Notes under the pieces: model-generated
Told to the model about the DNA's origin: nothing
Seen by the model: the letters and a program-made list of their open reading frames with translations, nothing else
Database searches by the model: none
DNA from: Fretibacter sp964410285
Lineage (GTDB): Bacteria; Pseudomonadota; Alphaproteobacteria; Caulobacterales; Maricaulaceae
Assembly: GCA_964410285.1 (NCBI GenBank)
Contig: CAYPFR010000007.1
Coordinates: forward strand, 62,001 to 126,000
Length of the DNA: 64,000 nucleotides
Direction of reading: 5' to 3'
Shown here: in pieces, positions 1-7,706 of the stretch
Layout: each line of letters opens with the position of its first letter
Position numbering within the stretch: position 1 is the stretch's first letter
Made by a program: the position numbers and the translations under genes

Positions 1-2
1 GC

Positions 3-557
3 GCAGCGCTTTCGATTTCCGATGAGTTGATGGGATGGGGCAGTATGGGGGCGCTGAAATCTGTCTTTATCTATGAGGCAGGGGAGACGGCCTACGCCGC
101 CGAATTTACCTCCAGCGCAGACGGGCTGCGCGTCGCGCTAAACTCAGAGATTTATCAGGTCAGCGCGGCGCGGCTATCAGCCAGTGAGGTTGAGATCAGT
201 GTTAACCGTGAGAAAACCCGCTTTATATACGCCGTAAATGGCCGTCAGCTCAGCCTTGTCGGTCCTGCCAAAAGCTATCAACTTACCAATATAGCAGGCG
301 GGCAGCCCAGCGGGGCAGAGGACGGCGGCGGCGGAACCGTACGCGCGCCCATGCACGGCTTATTGCTCAAGGTCCTCGTAAGCGCCGGGCAAAACGTCAC
401 CAAGGGCGATAAAATTGCCGTGCTGGAAGCCATGAAAATGCAGCACGAAATCCTCGCGCAGATCAGCGGTATCGTATCAGAGGTCAGCGGCAAAGCCGGC
501 GCGCAAATTGCGGCGGATGATTTGATTATGGAAATCACGGAGGCGCAGGAAAGCTAA
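3..557 (+). CDS. Biotin-dependent acyl-CoA carboxylase alpha subunit, C-terminal part
   Basis: This is the 3' end of a gene that enters from the left; the frame is open to the first bases, so the start is not in the window. The last third is a biotinyl (BCCP) domain with the biotinylation motif EAMKMQ, whose target lysine is encoded at 435-437, preceded by a glycine-rich linker and the RAPMHG motif that opens this domain in the family. In complete enzymes the missing N-terminal part is biotin carboxylase, which carboxylates the biotin for transfer by a partner beta subunit. The region before the linker resembles the BT domain of methylcrotonyl- or propionyl-CoA carboxylase alpha chains. Methylcrotonyl-CoA carboxylase is the likelier identity, but the substrate cannot be decided from this fragment. 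Confidence 0.85.
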   Translation, partial: AALSISDELMGWGSMGALKSVFIYEAGETAYAAEFTSSADGLRVALNSEIYQVSAARLSASEVEISVNREKTRFIYAVNGRQLSLVGPAKSYQLTNIAGGQPSGAEDGGGGTVRAPMHGLLLKVLVSAGQNVTKGDKIAVLEAMKMQHEILAQISGIVSEVSGKAGAQIAADDLIMEITEAQES

Positions 558-570
558 CCGCCCCTTAAGG

Positions 571-1974
571 TTATAATCCGAGCGAGCGGTAATGCAGGGC
601 GATATCGTCAATCGCACGGTAGAATGCCGCCGTGCGGTAATCTTCAAGCTCAGGCCGCTCGGCAAGAAGATTACGAATTTGGGTAAAGCCTTGACGCATC
701 GTGTCATCAAGCCCCGCGCGAACGAGATCTAGCTCCTCTGCGCCGTCGACATAATCTTTGCGGAAACTTCGGCTGAATTTAAGGCCGCCTTGGCCCTCTA
801 GCGCGCCCAGTAGAAGCGCGGCTTTATTTTCTTCGCGGCGTCGCTGCAAGCGGCCAAAGCGGATGTGATTGACGTTTTTGACCCATTCAAAATAGGATAC
901 GACCACCCCGCCGGCATTGGCCAGCATATCTGGAATAATGATAATTCCCTTATCGCGCAGTACCTTGTCTGCGATCGCGGTAACCGGTCCGTTCGCGGCT
1001 TCGACGATTAATTTGGTTTTGATGGAATGGGCATTGTCTTTGTTAATCACGCCTTCCATGGCAGCGGGTATCAAAATATCACAACGGTCCGCCAGCGCAG
1101 TCTCATCCGTGGTGACTTTGCCGCCTTTAAATTCCGCGAGAGGTTCACCCGAAAGCATATGTTGCTTTAAATCTTCGATGTTTACGCCTTTGGCGTTGCG
1201 CACCACGCCGTCTCTTTCGATCACGGTTATGACTTTGGCCCCGTCTTCTTCCGATAGGAATTTGGCGGCGTGATAACCCACATTGCCAAGGCCTTGCACA
1301 ACGATTTTCTTCCCGTCCAAATCACCGCGCAGCTTCGCGCGTTTCTTGTCGTCAGCATGACGGAAAAACTCCTGACAGATATATTGTACGCCGCGGCCTG
1401 TGGCCTCTGTGCGTCCTTCAATGCCGCCAAGATGCACCGGCTTTCCGGTGACGCAAGCGGCGCTATCGATATCTGTGCGGTTAAGGCGGCGATATTCATC
1501 CACCATCCATGCCATCTCCCGCTCCCCTGTGCCCATATCGGGGGCAGGAACATTTTGCGACGGATGGATAAGGTCACGCTTGGCGAGCTCAAAAGTAAAG
1601 CGGCGGGTGATACGCTCCAGTTCTTCTGCGTCCCATTGTGAGGGATCAATACAAAGCCCGCCTTTGGACCCGCCAAAGGGGAGATCAACAAGGGCCGTTT
1701 TATAGGTCATCAGCGCAGCCAGCGCCTCGACCTCGTCTTGATTGACCGCCAATGAATAACGTATGCCGCCTTTGACAGGCTCTTTATGCTCTGAATGGAT
1801 AGCGCGGTAGCCGGTAAATGTGTGGACCTCCCCGCGCAGCTTAACGCCGAAACGCACGGTATATGTCGCGTTACAAACCCGTATCTTTTCAAGCAGTTTG
1901 GGCGAGACGTCCATAAAACTGCCAGCGCGATTAAACATCACGTCAACAGATTGGGAGAAATTCAGCTCTTTCAT
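571..1974 (-). CDS. Glu/Leu/Phe/Val-family dehydrogenase, probably glutamate dehydrogenase
   Basis: This 467-residue cytoplasmic enzyme interconverts glutamate and 2-oxoglutarate plus ammonia. The N-terminal substrate domain carries the catalytic-lysine motif GGSKGG (residues 101-106) and an upstream K-GGIRY segment. The Rossmann domain starts near residue 222 with the dinucleotide motif GLGNVG (228-233). Length and motif order fit the hexameric GDH group. The C-terminal stretch after residue about 385 is longer than in the shortest GDHs and rich in charged residues. The gene converges on the carboxylase fragment with 13 bases between them. NAD versus NADP preference cannot be read safely. 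Leucine or phenylalanine dehydrogenases share the fold but are shorter, so glutamate is the preferred substrate. Confidence 0.87.
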   Translation of the reverse strand: MKELNFSQSVDVMFNRAGSFMDVSPKLLEKIRVCNATYTVRFGVKLRGEVHTFTGYRAIHSEHKEPVKGGIRYSLAVNQDEVEALAALMTYKTALVDLPFGGSKGGLCIDPSQWDAEELERITRRFTFELAKRDLIHPSQNVPAPDMGTGEREMAWMVDEYRRLNRTDIDSAACVTGKPVHLGGIEGRTEATGRGVQYICQEFFRHADDKKRAKLRGDLDGKKIVVQGLGNVGYHAAKFLSEEDGAKVITVIERDGVVRNAKGVNIEDLKQHMLSGEPLAEFKGGKVTTDETALADRCDILIPAAMEGVINKDNAHSIKTKLIVEAANGPVTAIADKVLRDKGIIIIPDMLANAGGVVVSYFEWVKNVNHIRFGRLQRRREENKAALLLGALEGQGGLKFSRSFRKDYVDGAEELDLVRAGLDDTMRQGFTQIRNLLAERPELEDYRTAAFYRAIDDIALHYRSLGL

Positions 1975-2243
1975 TTTAACCTCATGCCGCCGAGGGGCGT
2001 TTCATCTAAAATCAGCACAGCGCGCCGACCCACCAATTCTAGCTTATCCACAAATGGCAAAGAAAGTGTTGCGGGGCACCGTTCACCCGATGTATTTTGC
2101 TTTGGGCGGTAGAAATAGTCCTAAATCGCTCTGGTTTTAAAATTAATTTGCCGTGAAATGAATGTGAGTGGGTCACGTCCGCGCCGCATTGGCGGCATTC
2201 GCGAAATTATCCTATCCAAACCTCGCCGATTATATTGGCAAGA

Positions 2244-3206
2244 CTACTGACCCAAACGGCGCTCGATCGCGTCCCATGACAAACTGGCAGCGTCCACGCC
2301 GCTAAAGCGTTTTAATTCCTGCACGCCCGTCGGAGAGGTAATATTTATTTCTGTCATTTTGTCGCCAATGACATCAATGCCGACAAGGATCTGACCGCGC
2401 GCCTTTAACATCGGTCCAATCGCGGCGCAGATGCGCTTATCATCCTCGTTCAGCTCGGTTGGCACGGCCGTGCCGCCGACGTGCATATTGCTGCGGGTTT
2501 CGCCTTTTTGCGGCAAGCGGTTAATCGCGCCCACGGCCTGCCCGTCAATGATAATGACCCGTTTATCGCCCTTGGAGACATCTTTGAGAAAGGCCTGCGC
2601 GATTATAGGCTCGCGAGAGCTTTCCATAAACATCTCAAGCAAGCTGGAGTAATTACTGTCGACCTCTTTGACCAGAAAGACTCCCGCCCCGCCGTTCCCA
2701 TAAAGCGGCTTGAGAATGATATCCTTATGGCGGCCGCGAAAGGCATCAATGGCGCGGCGGTCGCGTGAAATAAGTGTTTCCGGCATAAGATGAGGGTAAT
2801 CAAGCGGCAGAATTTTTTCAGGGCAGGAGCGCACCCATTTAGGGTCATTGACCACAAGGGTCTGGCCTTCCAGCCGCTGAAGCAAATGCGCCGCCGTGAT
2901 ATAGGCCATATCAAAAGGCGGGTCTTGGCGCATCCAAACAACATCGACATCACGCGCAAGATCAATAACGCGGCGCGGTTTAAAACTGACGTGATTGCCC
3001 GCCTCGCGGCGTATAGTCATGGGGCGAGCATAAGCCTCTATGCGGCCTTCATTATAAGATAAATGTTCGGGGCCATATTCAAATAGCTCCATGCCGCGTG
3101 CCTGTGCCGCCTCGGCGAGAGCAAAGGTCGTATCTGCCGCAATATCAACGCCCTCCATCGGGTCCATTTGAAAGGCGACTCTGAGCGGCTGCGGGGAGTT
3201 TGGCAT
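2244..3206 (-). CDS. gshB: Glutathione synthetase
   Basis: The product (320 residues) joins gamma-glutamylcysteine and glycine with ATP to make glutathione in the cytoplasm. It has the bacterial GshB layout: an N-terminal pre-ATP-grasp domain starting LRVAFQMDPMEGVD, the NDPKWVRSCPEKI segment near residues 119-131, and an ATP-grasp domain with GNGGAGVF (about 170-177) and the metal-binding EINITSPTG near the C-terminus. Length matches the usual 310-320. In many alphaproteobacteria gshB sits beside yraN and rsmI; here those genes lie about 4 kb away with other genes between. The stop is followed on its downstream side by about 270 bases without a gene. Confidence 0.95.
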   Translation of the reverse strand: MPNSPQPLRVAFQMDPMEGVDIAADTTFALAEAAQARGMELFEYGPEHLSYNEGRIEAYARPMTIRREAGNHVSFKPRRVIDLARDVDVVWMRQDPPFDMAYITAAHLLQRLEGQTLVVNDPKWVRSCPEKILPLDYPHLMPETLISRDRRAIDAFRGRHKDIILKPLYGNGGAGVFLVKEVDSNYSSLLEMFMESSREPIIAQAFLKDVSKGDKRVIIIDGQAVGAINRLPQKGETRSNMHVGGTAVPTELNEDDKRICAAIGPMLKARGQILVGIDVIGDKMTEINITSPTGVQELKRFSGVDAASLSWDAIERRLGQ

Positions 3207-3333
3207 AAACTTTTTACCTATTAATGACTCATTAACTTGCTATTGCCGCAGATAAGGTTCAGGGGCAAGGCTGCACTGAAAATTCGCGTGTGAAGCGAAA
3301 AGATGCAAGCACTTAGCCCATAAGGAGTCCCCT

Positions 3334-4092
3334 ATGCACCGCATTACAGCCATTTTCTTTATCGCCGCCAGCCTATCGGCCTGCGCGAGCGTCCCGTCCA
3401 AACCCACGAACCCGCTTGCGACTAAAGTCGAGGTCAAAGCGCCAGAGCCCATAGTCAGCCCCTCCGAGACACGTGCCAAAGACGCTATGGCTGAAAACGC
3501 CATGATGGAAAAAGAGGCCATGATGAAGACAGAGTCGATGACGGAAAAAAAATCCATAATGGAAAAAGACGTCGTGATGGAAAAAGACGCCGTGATGGAA
3601 AAAGACGCCGTGATGGAAAAAGTCGCCATGAATGAAGACGATCCCATGACGGAGACAAAGACCGTCGCCGCCAAGCCTAGCGCCGCGCCGACCTTGCTTT
3701 ATGCCGCCCAGACAAAATGGGAAATGATGGCCTTCGTAGAAGCCGTGCAAAAGGCAGGCTTGCAAAGCGCGCTGGAGGGAGCATCCCCGCTCACCGTTTT
3801 TGCGCCGATGACCAGCGCCTTTGAGCAGGCCGGAAACAAAGCCATTAGCGCAGAGCAGCTAAAGGGCCATATCGTCGCCGGCGCGCTCTCGGCGGCTGAT
3901 TTGACGGCCCGCGCAGCCAAGGGCGAGTCCACGCTCACCACGATTACAGGCGAAGACCTCAGCATTTATGTCTCGGGCGATAGCGTGAAAATCGCTGATC
4001 CTTCTGGACGCCTCTATACCGTGACCCAAGCCGACATAGCCGCCGAAAATGGTATGCTGCATATGATAAATGGCGTTTTTTCGGGGAAATAG
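3334..4092 (+). CDS. Fasciclin-domain lipoprotein with Met-Glu-Lys repeats
   Basis: This 252-residue protein begins with a lipoprotein signal whose lipobox is LSAC (Cys17), so it is probably membrane-anchored and faces the periplasm or surface. Residues about 50-105 are a low-complexity Met/Glu/Lys-rich linker that includes exact six-residue MEKDAV-type repeats. Residues about 118-252 are a fasciclin (FAS1) domain: the LTVFAPMTSAFEQ segment and the final NGMLHMINGV are the usual H1/H2-region signatures. FAS1 domains mediate adhesion or matrix contacts; the ligand here is unknown. A clear ribosome binding site (aaggag) precedes the ATG, and a hairpin terminator follows the stop. Confidence 0.85.
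   Translation: MHRITAIFFIAASLSACASVPSKPTNPLATKVEVKAPEPIVSPSETRAKDAMAENAMMEKEAMMKTESMTEKKSIMEKDVVMEKDAVMEKDAVMEKVAMNEDDPMTETKTVAAKPSAAPTLLYAAQTKWEMMAFVEAVQKAGLQSALEGASPLTVFAPMTSAFEQAGNKAISAEQLKGHIVAGALSAADLTARAAKGESTLTTITGEDLSIYVSGDSVKIADPSGRLYTVTQADIAAENGMLHMINGVFSGK
3559..3630 (+). repeat. Four 18-bp tandem repeats inside the fasciclin lipoprotein gene
   Basis: Four consecutive 18-base units begin atggaaaaag at 3559, 3577, 3595 and 3613. Units two and three are identical; the first and last differ at a few positions. They encode MEKDVV, MEKDAV, MEKDAV and MEKVAM. Unit length is a multiple of three, so copy-number change by slippage would keep the reading frame. Confidence 0.9.
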
Positions 4093-4134
4093 CCGCGCCG
4101 ATATAGCTCGCCGCCACACCGTTGGACATAGAAG

Positions 4135-4159
4135 CCGTGCCTTATGGGGCGCGGTTTTT
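4135..4159 (+). terminator. Rho-independent terminator after the fasciclin gene
   Basis: CCGTGCC and GGCGCGG pair (one G-T pair) around a six-base loop and are followed by TTTTTCTTT. It lies 43 bases after the fasciclin stop and before the YbjQ operon. It also argues against the longer upstream start of the next reading frame, which would run through this hairpin. Confidence 0.7.
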
Positions 4160-4202
4160 CTTTGCGCGCGGGGCAATTCCCGCTAAGCTAGCGATTAGGG
4201 AG

Positions 4203-4532
4203 ATGTCGATGCGTGATCTTATTTTAACGAACCTTGAAACTGTTCCGGGGCGGCAGATCACTGCCCACCTTGGACTCGTGCAGGGCAATACTGTGCGCGC
4301 CAAACATGTCGGGCGCGATATTATGGCAGGACTGAAAAATATCGTGGGCGGGGAACTGCGCGGCTATACGGAGCTGCTAAATGACGCGCGCGAAGAGGCC
4401 ACCAGCCGTATGACCGCGCAGGCCGCGCAGCTCGGCGCGAATGCCGTGATCAATGTTCGTTACTCAACCTCATCTATTTCGGCAGGGGCGTCCGAGCTTT
4501 ACTGTTACGGCACTGCGGTGACGGTCGCCTAA
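4203..4532 (+). CDS. YbjQ/UPF0145 family protein
   Basis: This small soluble protein (109 residues) belongs to the YbjQ (UPF0145, heavy-metal-binding-domain) family, whose members form pentameric beta-rich assemblies of unproven function. Family marks are the start LTNLETVPGRQI, the central GGELRGYTELLNDAREEA, and LGANAVINVRY near residue 80. I chose the ATG at 4203 because gattagggag lies just upstream; an in-frame TTG further upstream would fall inside the terminator hairpin. The stop overlaps the next start by one base (TAATG), so the two YbjQ-type genes are probably translationally coupled. The metal-binding name is historical; no obvious Cys/His cluster is present. Confidence 0.85.
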   Translation: MSMRDLILTNLETVPGRQITAHLGLVQGNTVRAKHVGRDIMAGLKNIVGGELRGYTELLNDAREEATSRMTAQAAQLGANAVINVRYSTSSISAGASELYCYGTAVTVA

Positions 4533-5005
4533 TGTCATCTTTGATATTTTTTCTTATCCTTCTGGCGGTAGGCTTTTTCTTTGGCCGCGCGAATGAGGCT
4601 GCCCACCTAAAGCGGCTTGAAACCGCCGAGCACGCACTTTCCCATATTGCGGTGAATAATTTGAAACACATATATGAGCCGACAGAAGCGGGCGGCGTGC
4701 TTGTCTCTGGCAATGTTGTCGTCGCGGTTGATTATTTCAAAAAGATCATCGCAAATGTAAAAATGATCTTTGGCGGAAAACTTGGCATGTATGACAGCTT
4801 GATTTCGCGGGCACGGCGCGAAGCCGTTGTACGCATGCTACGCGAGGCGGATGCTTTAGGCGCAGACGCCGTCTATAATGTTAGAGTGGAGTTTAGCGCA
4901 ATCGGCGCGCAGCCACAGGCCATTGGCGGCGCGGAATTGCTGGCGTATGGCACGGCGATAAAACGCCGCTCAGGCCCCATAAGCCCCGATCCTGCGGCAA
5001 GCTAA
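4532..5005 (+). CDS. Membrane-anchored YbjQ/UPF0145 family protein
   Basis: This 157-residue protein is a second YbjQ-domain protein, with an N-terminal transmembrane segment (residues about 3-18, SLIFFLILLAVGFFFG) followed by a YbjQ domain. Signature segments are GKLGMYDSLISRARREA (about 90-106) and LGADAVYNVRVEF (about 117-129). It differs from its neighbour in the anchor and an inserted linker, so the pair looks like one soluble and one membrane-bound member of the same family. The start overlaps the upstream stop by one base, and its own stop overlaps the lipase start in the same TAATG way. The function is unknown; a hetero-oligomeric assembly is only an inference from coupling and homology. 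Confidence 0.83.
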   Translation: MSSLIFFLILLAVGFFFGRANEAAHLKRLETAEHALSHIAVNNLKHIYEPTEAGGVLVSGNVVVAVDYFKKIIANVKMIFGGKLGMYDSLISRARREAVVRMLREADALGADAVYNVRVEFSAIGAQPQAIGGAELLAYGTAIKRRSGPISPDPAAS

Positions 5006-5850
5006 TGGGTGTGTTTAACATAACGGCCACGGACGGCACGGCGCTTGCCGGGAAAATCTACAGCCCGCAAAGCCCGCGCGCCGTTATGACCCTTGTGCAC
5101 GGCTTTGGGGAACACCAAGGCCGTTACGCGCATATGAGCGCGCATTTGACGGCCCACGGCATTGCTGTCGTGACCATGGACCTTCGCGGGCATGGGGTCT
5201 CCGGCGGCGCGCGAGGCGTCTGTCTGGACTATCAATTTATGCTGGAGGATATCGGCGCGCAGCTCACCAAAGCCATGCGCCAATTTCCGGGCGTGCCTCA
5301 TTTTCTGTATGGGCATAGCATGGGCGGCGGCCTAGTCCTGCGCTATGTCTCAAAAGCTCAGCGTATAGGGGGCCTACCGGGGCAAAACCTGCGCGGGGTG
5401 ATCGCCTCGGCCCCGCTGATTAGCTTGCCTAAACCTTTGCCTAAACTTCAAATCGCGGGCGCGCGGCTGCTGCGTAAATTCGCTCCGAAAACGGTCATCC
5501 CCAATCCCATTTCCGGCGAAGACATCTCTGGATTGCCTGCGGAACAAAGCCTTTATGAAGCCGACACACTCAATCACGGCAAGCTGGGCGTGGGCCTTGC
5601 GCTGGATATGATTGCAAATGGAGAAATCGTCCTCTCGCGTGCCAAGGGCATAGAGCTACCAATTATGATCCTGCATGCCAAAGACGATCAGCTTACCAGC
5701 CATAGTGGCTCGGAGCGCTTTGCCGCCCTAGCTCCAAATTGCCGACTTCATAGTTTTGAAAATTGCCAGCACGAAATCCACAATGACCGTCCGCGAGTCG
5801 AGGTCTATGAACGCATGCTGGACTTTATGAACACGGATGCTACGGCCTGA
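5005..5850 (+). CDS. Alpha/beta hydrolase, monoacylglycerol-lipase type
   Basis: This 281-residue serine hydrolase resembles monoacylglycerol lipases and lysophospholipases (Hydrolase_4 family). The oxyanion segment is LVHGFGEHQGRY (30-41), the nucleophile elbow is GHSMGGG with Ser105, the acid is probably Asp227 or Asp228 in HAKDDQLT, and the catalytic histidine is His256 in NCQHEIHND. There is no signal peptide, so it should act in the cytoplasm or on the inner face of the membrane on monoacylglycerols or lysolipids. It is the third gene of a tightly coupled set with two YbjQ proteins; its start shares a base with the upstream stop. The link between YbjQ proteins and a lipase is suggestive but unexplained. 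Confidence 0.88.
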   Translation: MGVFNITATDGTALAGKIYSPQSPRAVMTLVHGFGEHQGRYAHMSAHLTAHGIAVVTMDLRGHGVSGGARGVCLDYQFMLEDIGAQLTKAMRQFPGVPHFLYGHSMGGGLVLRYVSKAQRIGGLPGQNLRGVIASAPLISLPKPLPKLQIAGARLLRKFAPKTVIPNPISGEDISGLPAEQSLYEADTLNHGKLGVGLALDMIANGEIVLSRAKGIELPIMILHAKDDQLTSHSGSERFAALAPNCRLHSFENCQHEIHNDRPRVEVYERMLDFMNTDATA

Positions 5851-5881
5851 AAACCGCGGCCTATTTTGACAAAGGATTACT

Positions 5882-6229
5882 ATGAGACTTACGGTCTACC
5901 ACCTCAAAAACTGCGATACATGCCGCAAATCCATCAAAGCGCTGAGGGCGGCAGGTCATGACATCACCGCCCTTGATGTGCGCGCCGACGGCGTGCCAGC
6001 CAGCGTCCTTGAGACCGCCGCAAACGCCAAGGGATGGGAAGCCCTGCTCAATACGCGCTCGGCTAGTTGGCGAGGGCTGGATGAGGCTCAGCGCGCCGAT
6101 ATGAGTAAAGACAAAGCCTTAGCGCTCATAGGGCAATATCCCGCGCTCATGAAACGCCCGGTCATCATCGGGGAAGATAATCAGATCACCATAGGATGGA
6201 AAGCGCACGAGCAAGGCATCTGGATCTAA
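5882..6229 (+). CDS. ArsC/Spx-family thioredoxin-fold reductase (YffB-like)
   Basis: This 115-residue protein has the arsenate reductase (ArsC)/Spx fold. The active-site loop is KNCDTCRKS with Cys11 and Cys14, and the family's MKRPVI segment with its cis-proline and arginine lies near residue 90. It is closest in pattern to the YffB/ArsC-like group often annotated as arsenate reductase-like and thought to use glutathione; no arsenic-resistance genes are nearby, so arsenate as substrate is doubtful. A CxxC pair rather than a single cysteine gives it an Spx-like look, but Spx itself is a Firmicute regulator. An agga motif lies eight bases before the ATG. Confidence 0.8.
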   Translation: MRLTVYHLKNCDTCRKSIKALRAAGHDITALDVRADGVPASVLETAANAKGWEALLNTRSASWRGLDEAQRADMSKDKALALIGQYPALMKRPVIIGEDNQITIGWKAHEQGIWI

Positions 6230-6250
6230 GCGGCCAGATAAGCGGCGCGC

Positions 6251-6273
6251 CCAAGCCTTGGCAGGCGGCTTGG
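6251..6273. other. Inverted repeat between convergent genes
   Basis: CCAAGCC and GGCTTGG form a perfect 7-bp stem with a nine-base loop in the 45-base gap between two convergent genes. No T-run follows on either strand, so a bidirectional terminator role is possible but weak. Confidence 0.35.
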
Positions 6274-6274
6274 C

Positions 6275-7243
6275 TTAGCGCGGCCCGCTTTTGAGATATT
6301 TAATCGGAATTTCTCGGCCCGTTTCAGGGTCCACATAATAGGGCTCGCTCTCAATCACAGAGACAGCCTCACCGGGCGTACCCACGCGGTACTTTCCCAG
6401 CTCTTCATCACTTGGAAAAGACTGTCCGGCTATTCCGGAGGCCACAGGCGTGCCTAGGCTTGCAGGCGGGCTAAGCGGTATAGCTGCGCCGGCCGGCGGC
6501 CCCGATGGCGAGAGGCTTAAAGCTTGCGGGAGGGGGCGGTATTGGGGCGGCTGAGTTTGCGGCGCTTGATATTGGGGCGCTTGATATTGGGGCGCCGGGT
6601 ACTGCGGAGCTTGAGCCGAGGAAACATTTGCGCTGGAGGGCTGATAAGCCGGATATTGCGGCTGGGAGGCGGGGGCGTTATCGGCCAGTTTCACATAGGA
6701 AACCACCTCGCGCGCGCCGCGCGTTGTACTGGCAATGCGGGCGGCCCGCTCAAGTTCTTCTTGGGTACGCGCTACGCCGAGCAAATAGACAATCCCGTCA
6801 TGGGTCTCGACGTTAAAATTGCGAGCCTTAACGGATTTGCTGGCGATCAGCCGTGTTTTGACAGATTTATTTAAAATCCCATCCTTTGTATTGCGAACAA
6901 AGCCTTGGCTGGATTTGATCTTAATCTCATTCCCGATTTCGGTGATATTGGGCGCGGACCACGCAATACGTTCGGCCTCTATCCGAAATTTGGGATCGGG
7001 CACATTCCCCGACAAAAGCACTATTCCCTGAGCCACTTCGACATCGACCTCGCCAAGATCAATATCCGGCGCGCGCAGCATTCGCGACTTGATCGCGCGG
7101 CCAGCGGAAACATCATTGAGCGAACGCACGAAATTACGCTCATCACCCTTTTTAATGCCCGCCGTCGTAACGGCGCATCCCGAAAGCGCAAAGCTAGAGA
7201 GCACCAGAGCCGAAGACAAAAGAACGAGCGTTAATTTTTTCAT
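6275..7243 (-). CDS. Double BON-domain lipoprotein
   Basis: This 322-residue lipoprotein has signal MKKLTLVLLSSALVLSSFALSGC, with lipidated Cys23. Two BON domains follow (about 48-115 and 120-185), each with the typical VxGxVxxxxE/VxLxGxV pattern such as GIVLLSGNVPD and GIVYLLGVARTQEE. BON domains bind membranes or phospholipid; OsmY and DolP (YraP) are relatives, and DolP is a two-BON outer-membrane lipoprotein. In enterobacteria yraP lies near yraM-yraN, and here the gene likewise lies directly next to yraN and near the LpoA (yraM)-like gene. Unlike DolP it has a long C-terminal tail rich in Pro/Gln (about 193-245, with YQAPQ repeats) and a final segment with proline and glutamate. DolP-like function is inferred. 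Confidence 0.83.
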   Translation of the reverse strand: MKKLTLVLLSSALVLSSFALSGCAVTTAGIKKGDERNFVRSLNDVSAGRAIKSRMLRAPDIDLGEVDVEVAQGIVLLSGNVPDPKFRIEAERIAWSAPNITEIGNEIKIKSSQGFVRNTKDGILNKSVKTRLIASKSVKARNFNVETHDGIVYLLGVARTQEELERAARIASTTRGAREVVSYVKLADNAPASQPQYPAYQPSSANVSSAQAPQYPAPQYQAPQYQAPQTQPPQYRPLPQALSLSPSGPPAGAAIPLSPPASLGTPVASGIAGQSFPSDEELGKYRVGTPGEAVSVIESEPYYVDPETGREIPIKYLKSGPR

Positions 7244-7334
7244 AAGGCTTTCATACGCCCGAAAACTTACCCAATCGTTACCTCAGCTATGCCGCAAAAC
7301 AGTCCGTCGCCGCGCGGCTTGGCCTCCTGAAGGC

Positions 7335-7706
7335 TTAAAAGGCGCTGATAATATGCTGAACGCGCCGTAAGGAGGGGCGCGGGCCATAGAAAAATAACGC
7401 GTCAAAGCGCACGCCTTTTGCCTGCGCGCGCCGATCACGCGCAATAAATAAATCAGCCGCATTACGGATGCGCTGCTCGCTCGCTGCGCTTAAGCTCTCA
7501 TGGGCCTGCCCCAGCGTTTGGCGATGTTTGACCTCGGCAATGATAATAAGCTCGCCCCGCGCCGCGATTAAATCAATTTCTCCAAGGCGCGTCTTATAGC
7601 GCTTGGCCAGAATCCGGTAGCCCCGACACCGAAAATAAAGAGCCGCCAAGGTCTCAGCTTGGCGACCCCTGCGGTCATAGAGCCGTTTTTGCTCCAGCGA
7701 TTTCAT
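7335..7706 (-). CDS. YraN family (UPF0102) nuclease-fold protein
   Basis: This 123-residue protein of the YraN/UPF0102 family has a restriction-endonuclease-like fold related to Holliday junction resolvases. Visible marks are GRQAETLAALYFRCRGYRIL near the start and the acidic motif LGEIDLIAARGELIIIAEVKHR, whose Asp, Glu and Lys form the nuclease-like triad. I chose the ATG at 7706 because it overlaps the rsmI stop by four bases (ATGA); a longer frame starting at 7766 would add 20 Arg/Gln-rich residues read from within rsmI. Pairing with rsmI is widespread in proteobacteria. The DNA substrate in vivo is unknown. Confidence 0.87.
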   Translation of the reverse strand: MKSLEQKRLYDRRGRQAETLAALYFRCRGYRILAKRYKTRLGEIDLIAARGELIIIAEVKHRQTLGQAHESLSAASEQRIRNAADLFIARDRRAQAKGVRFDALFFYGPRPSLRRVQHIISAF

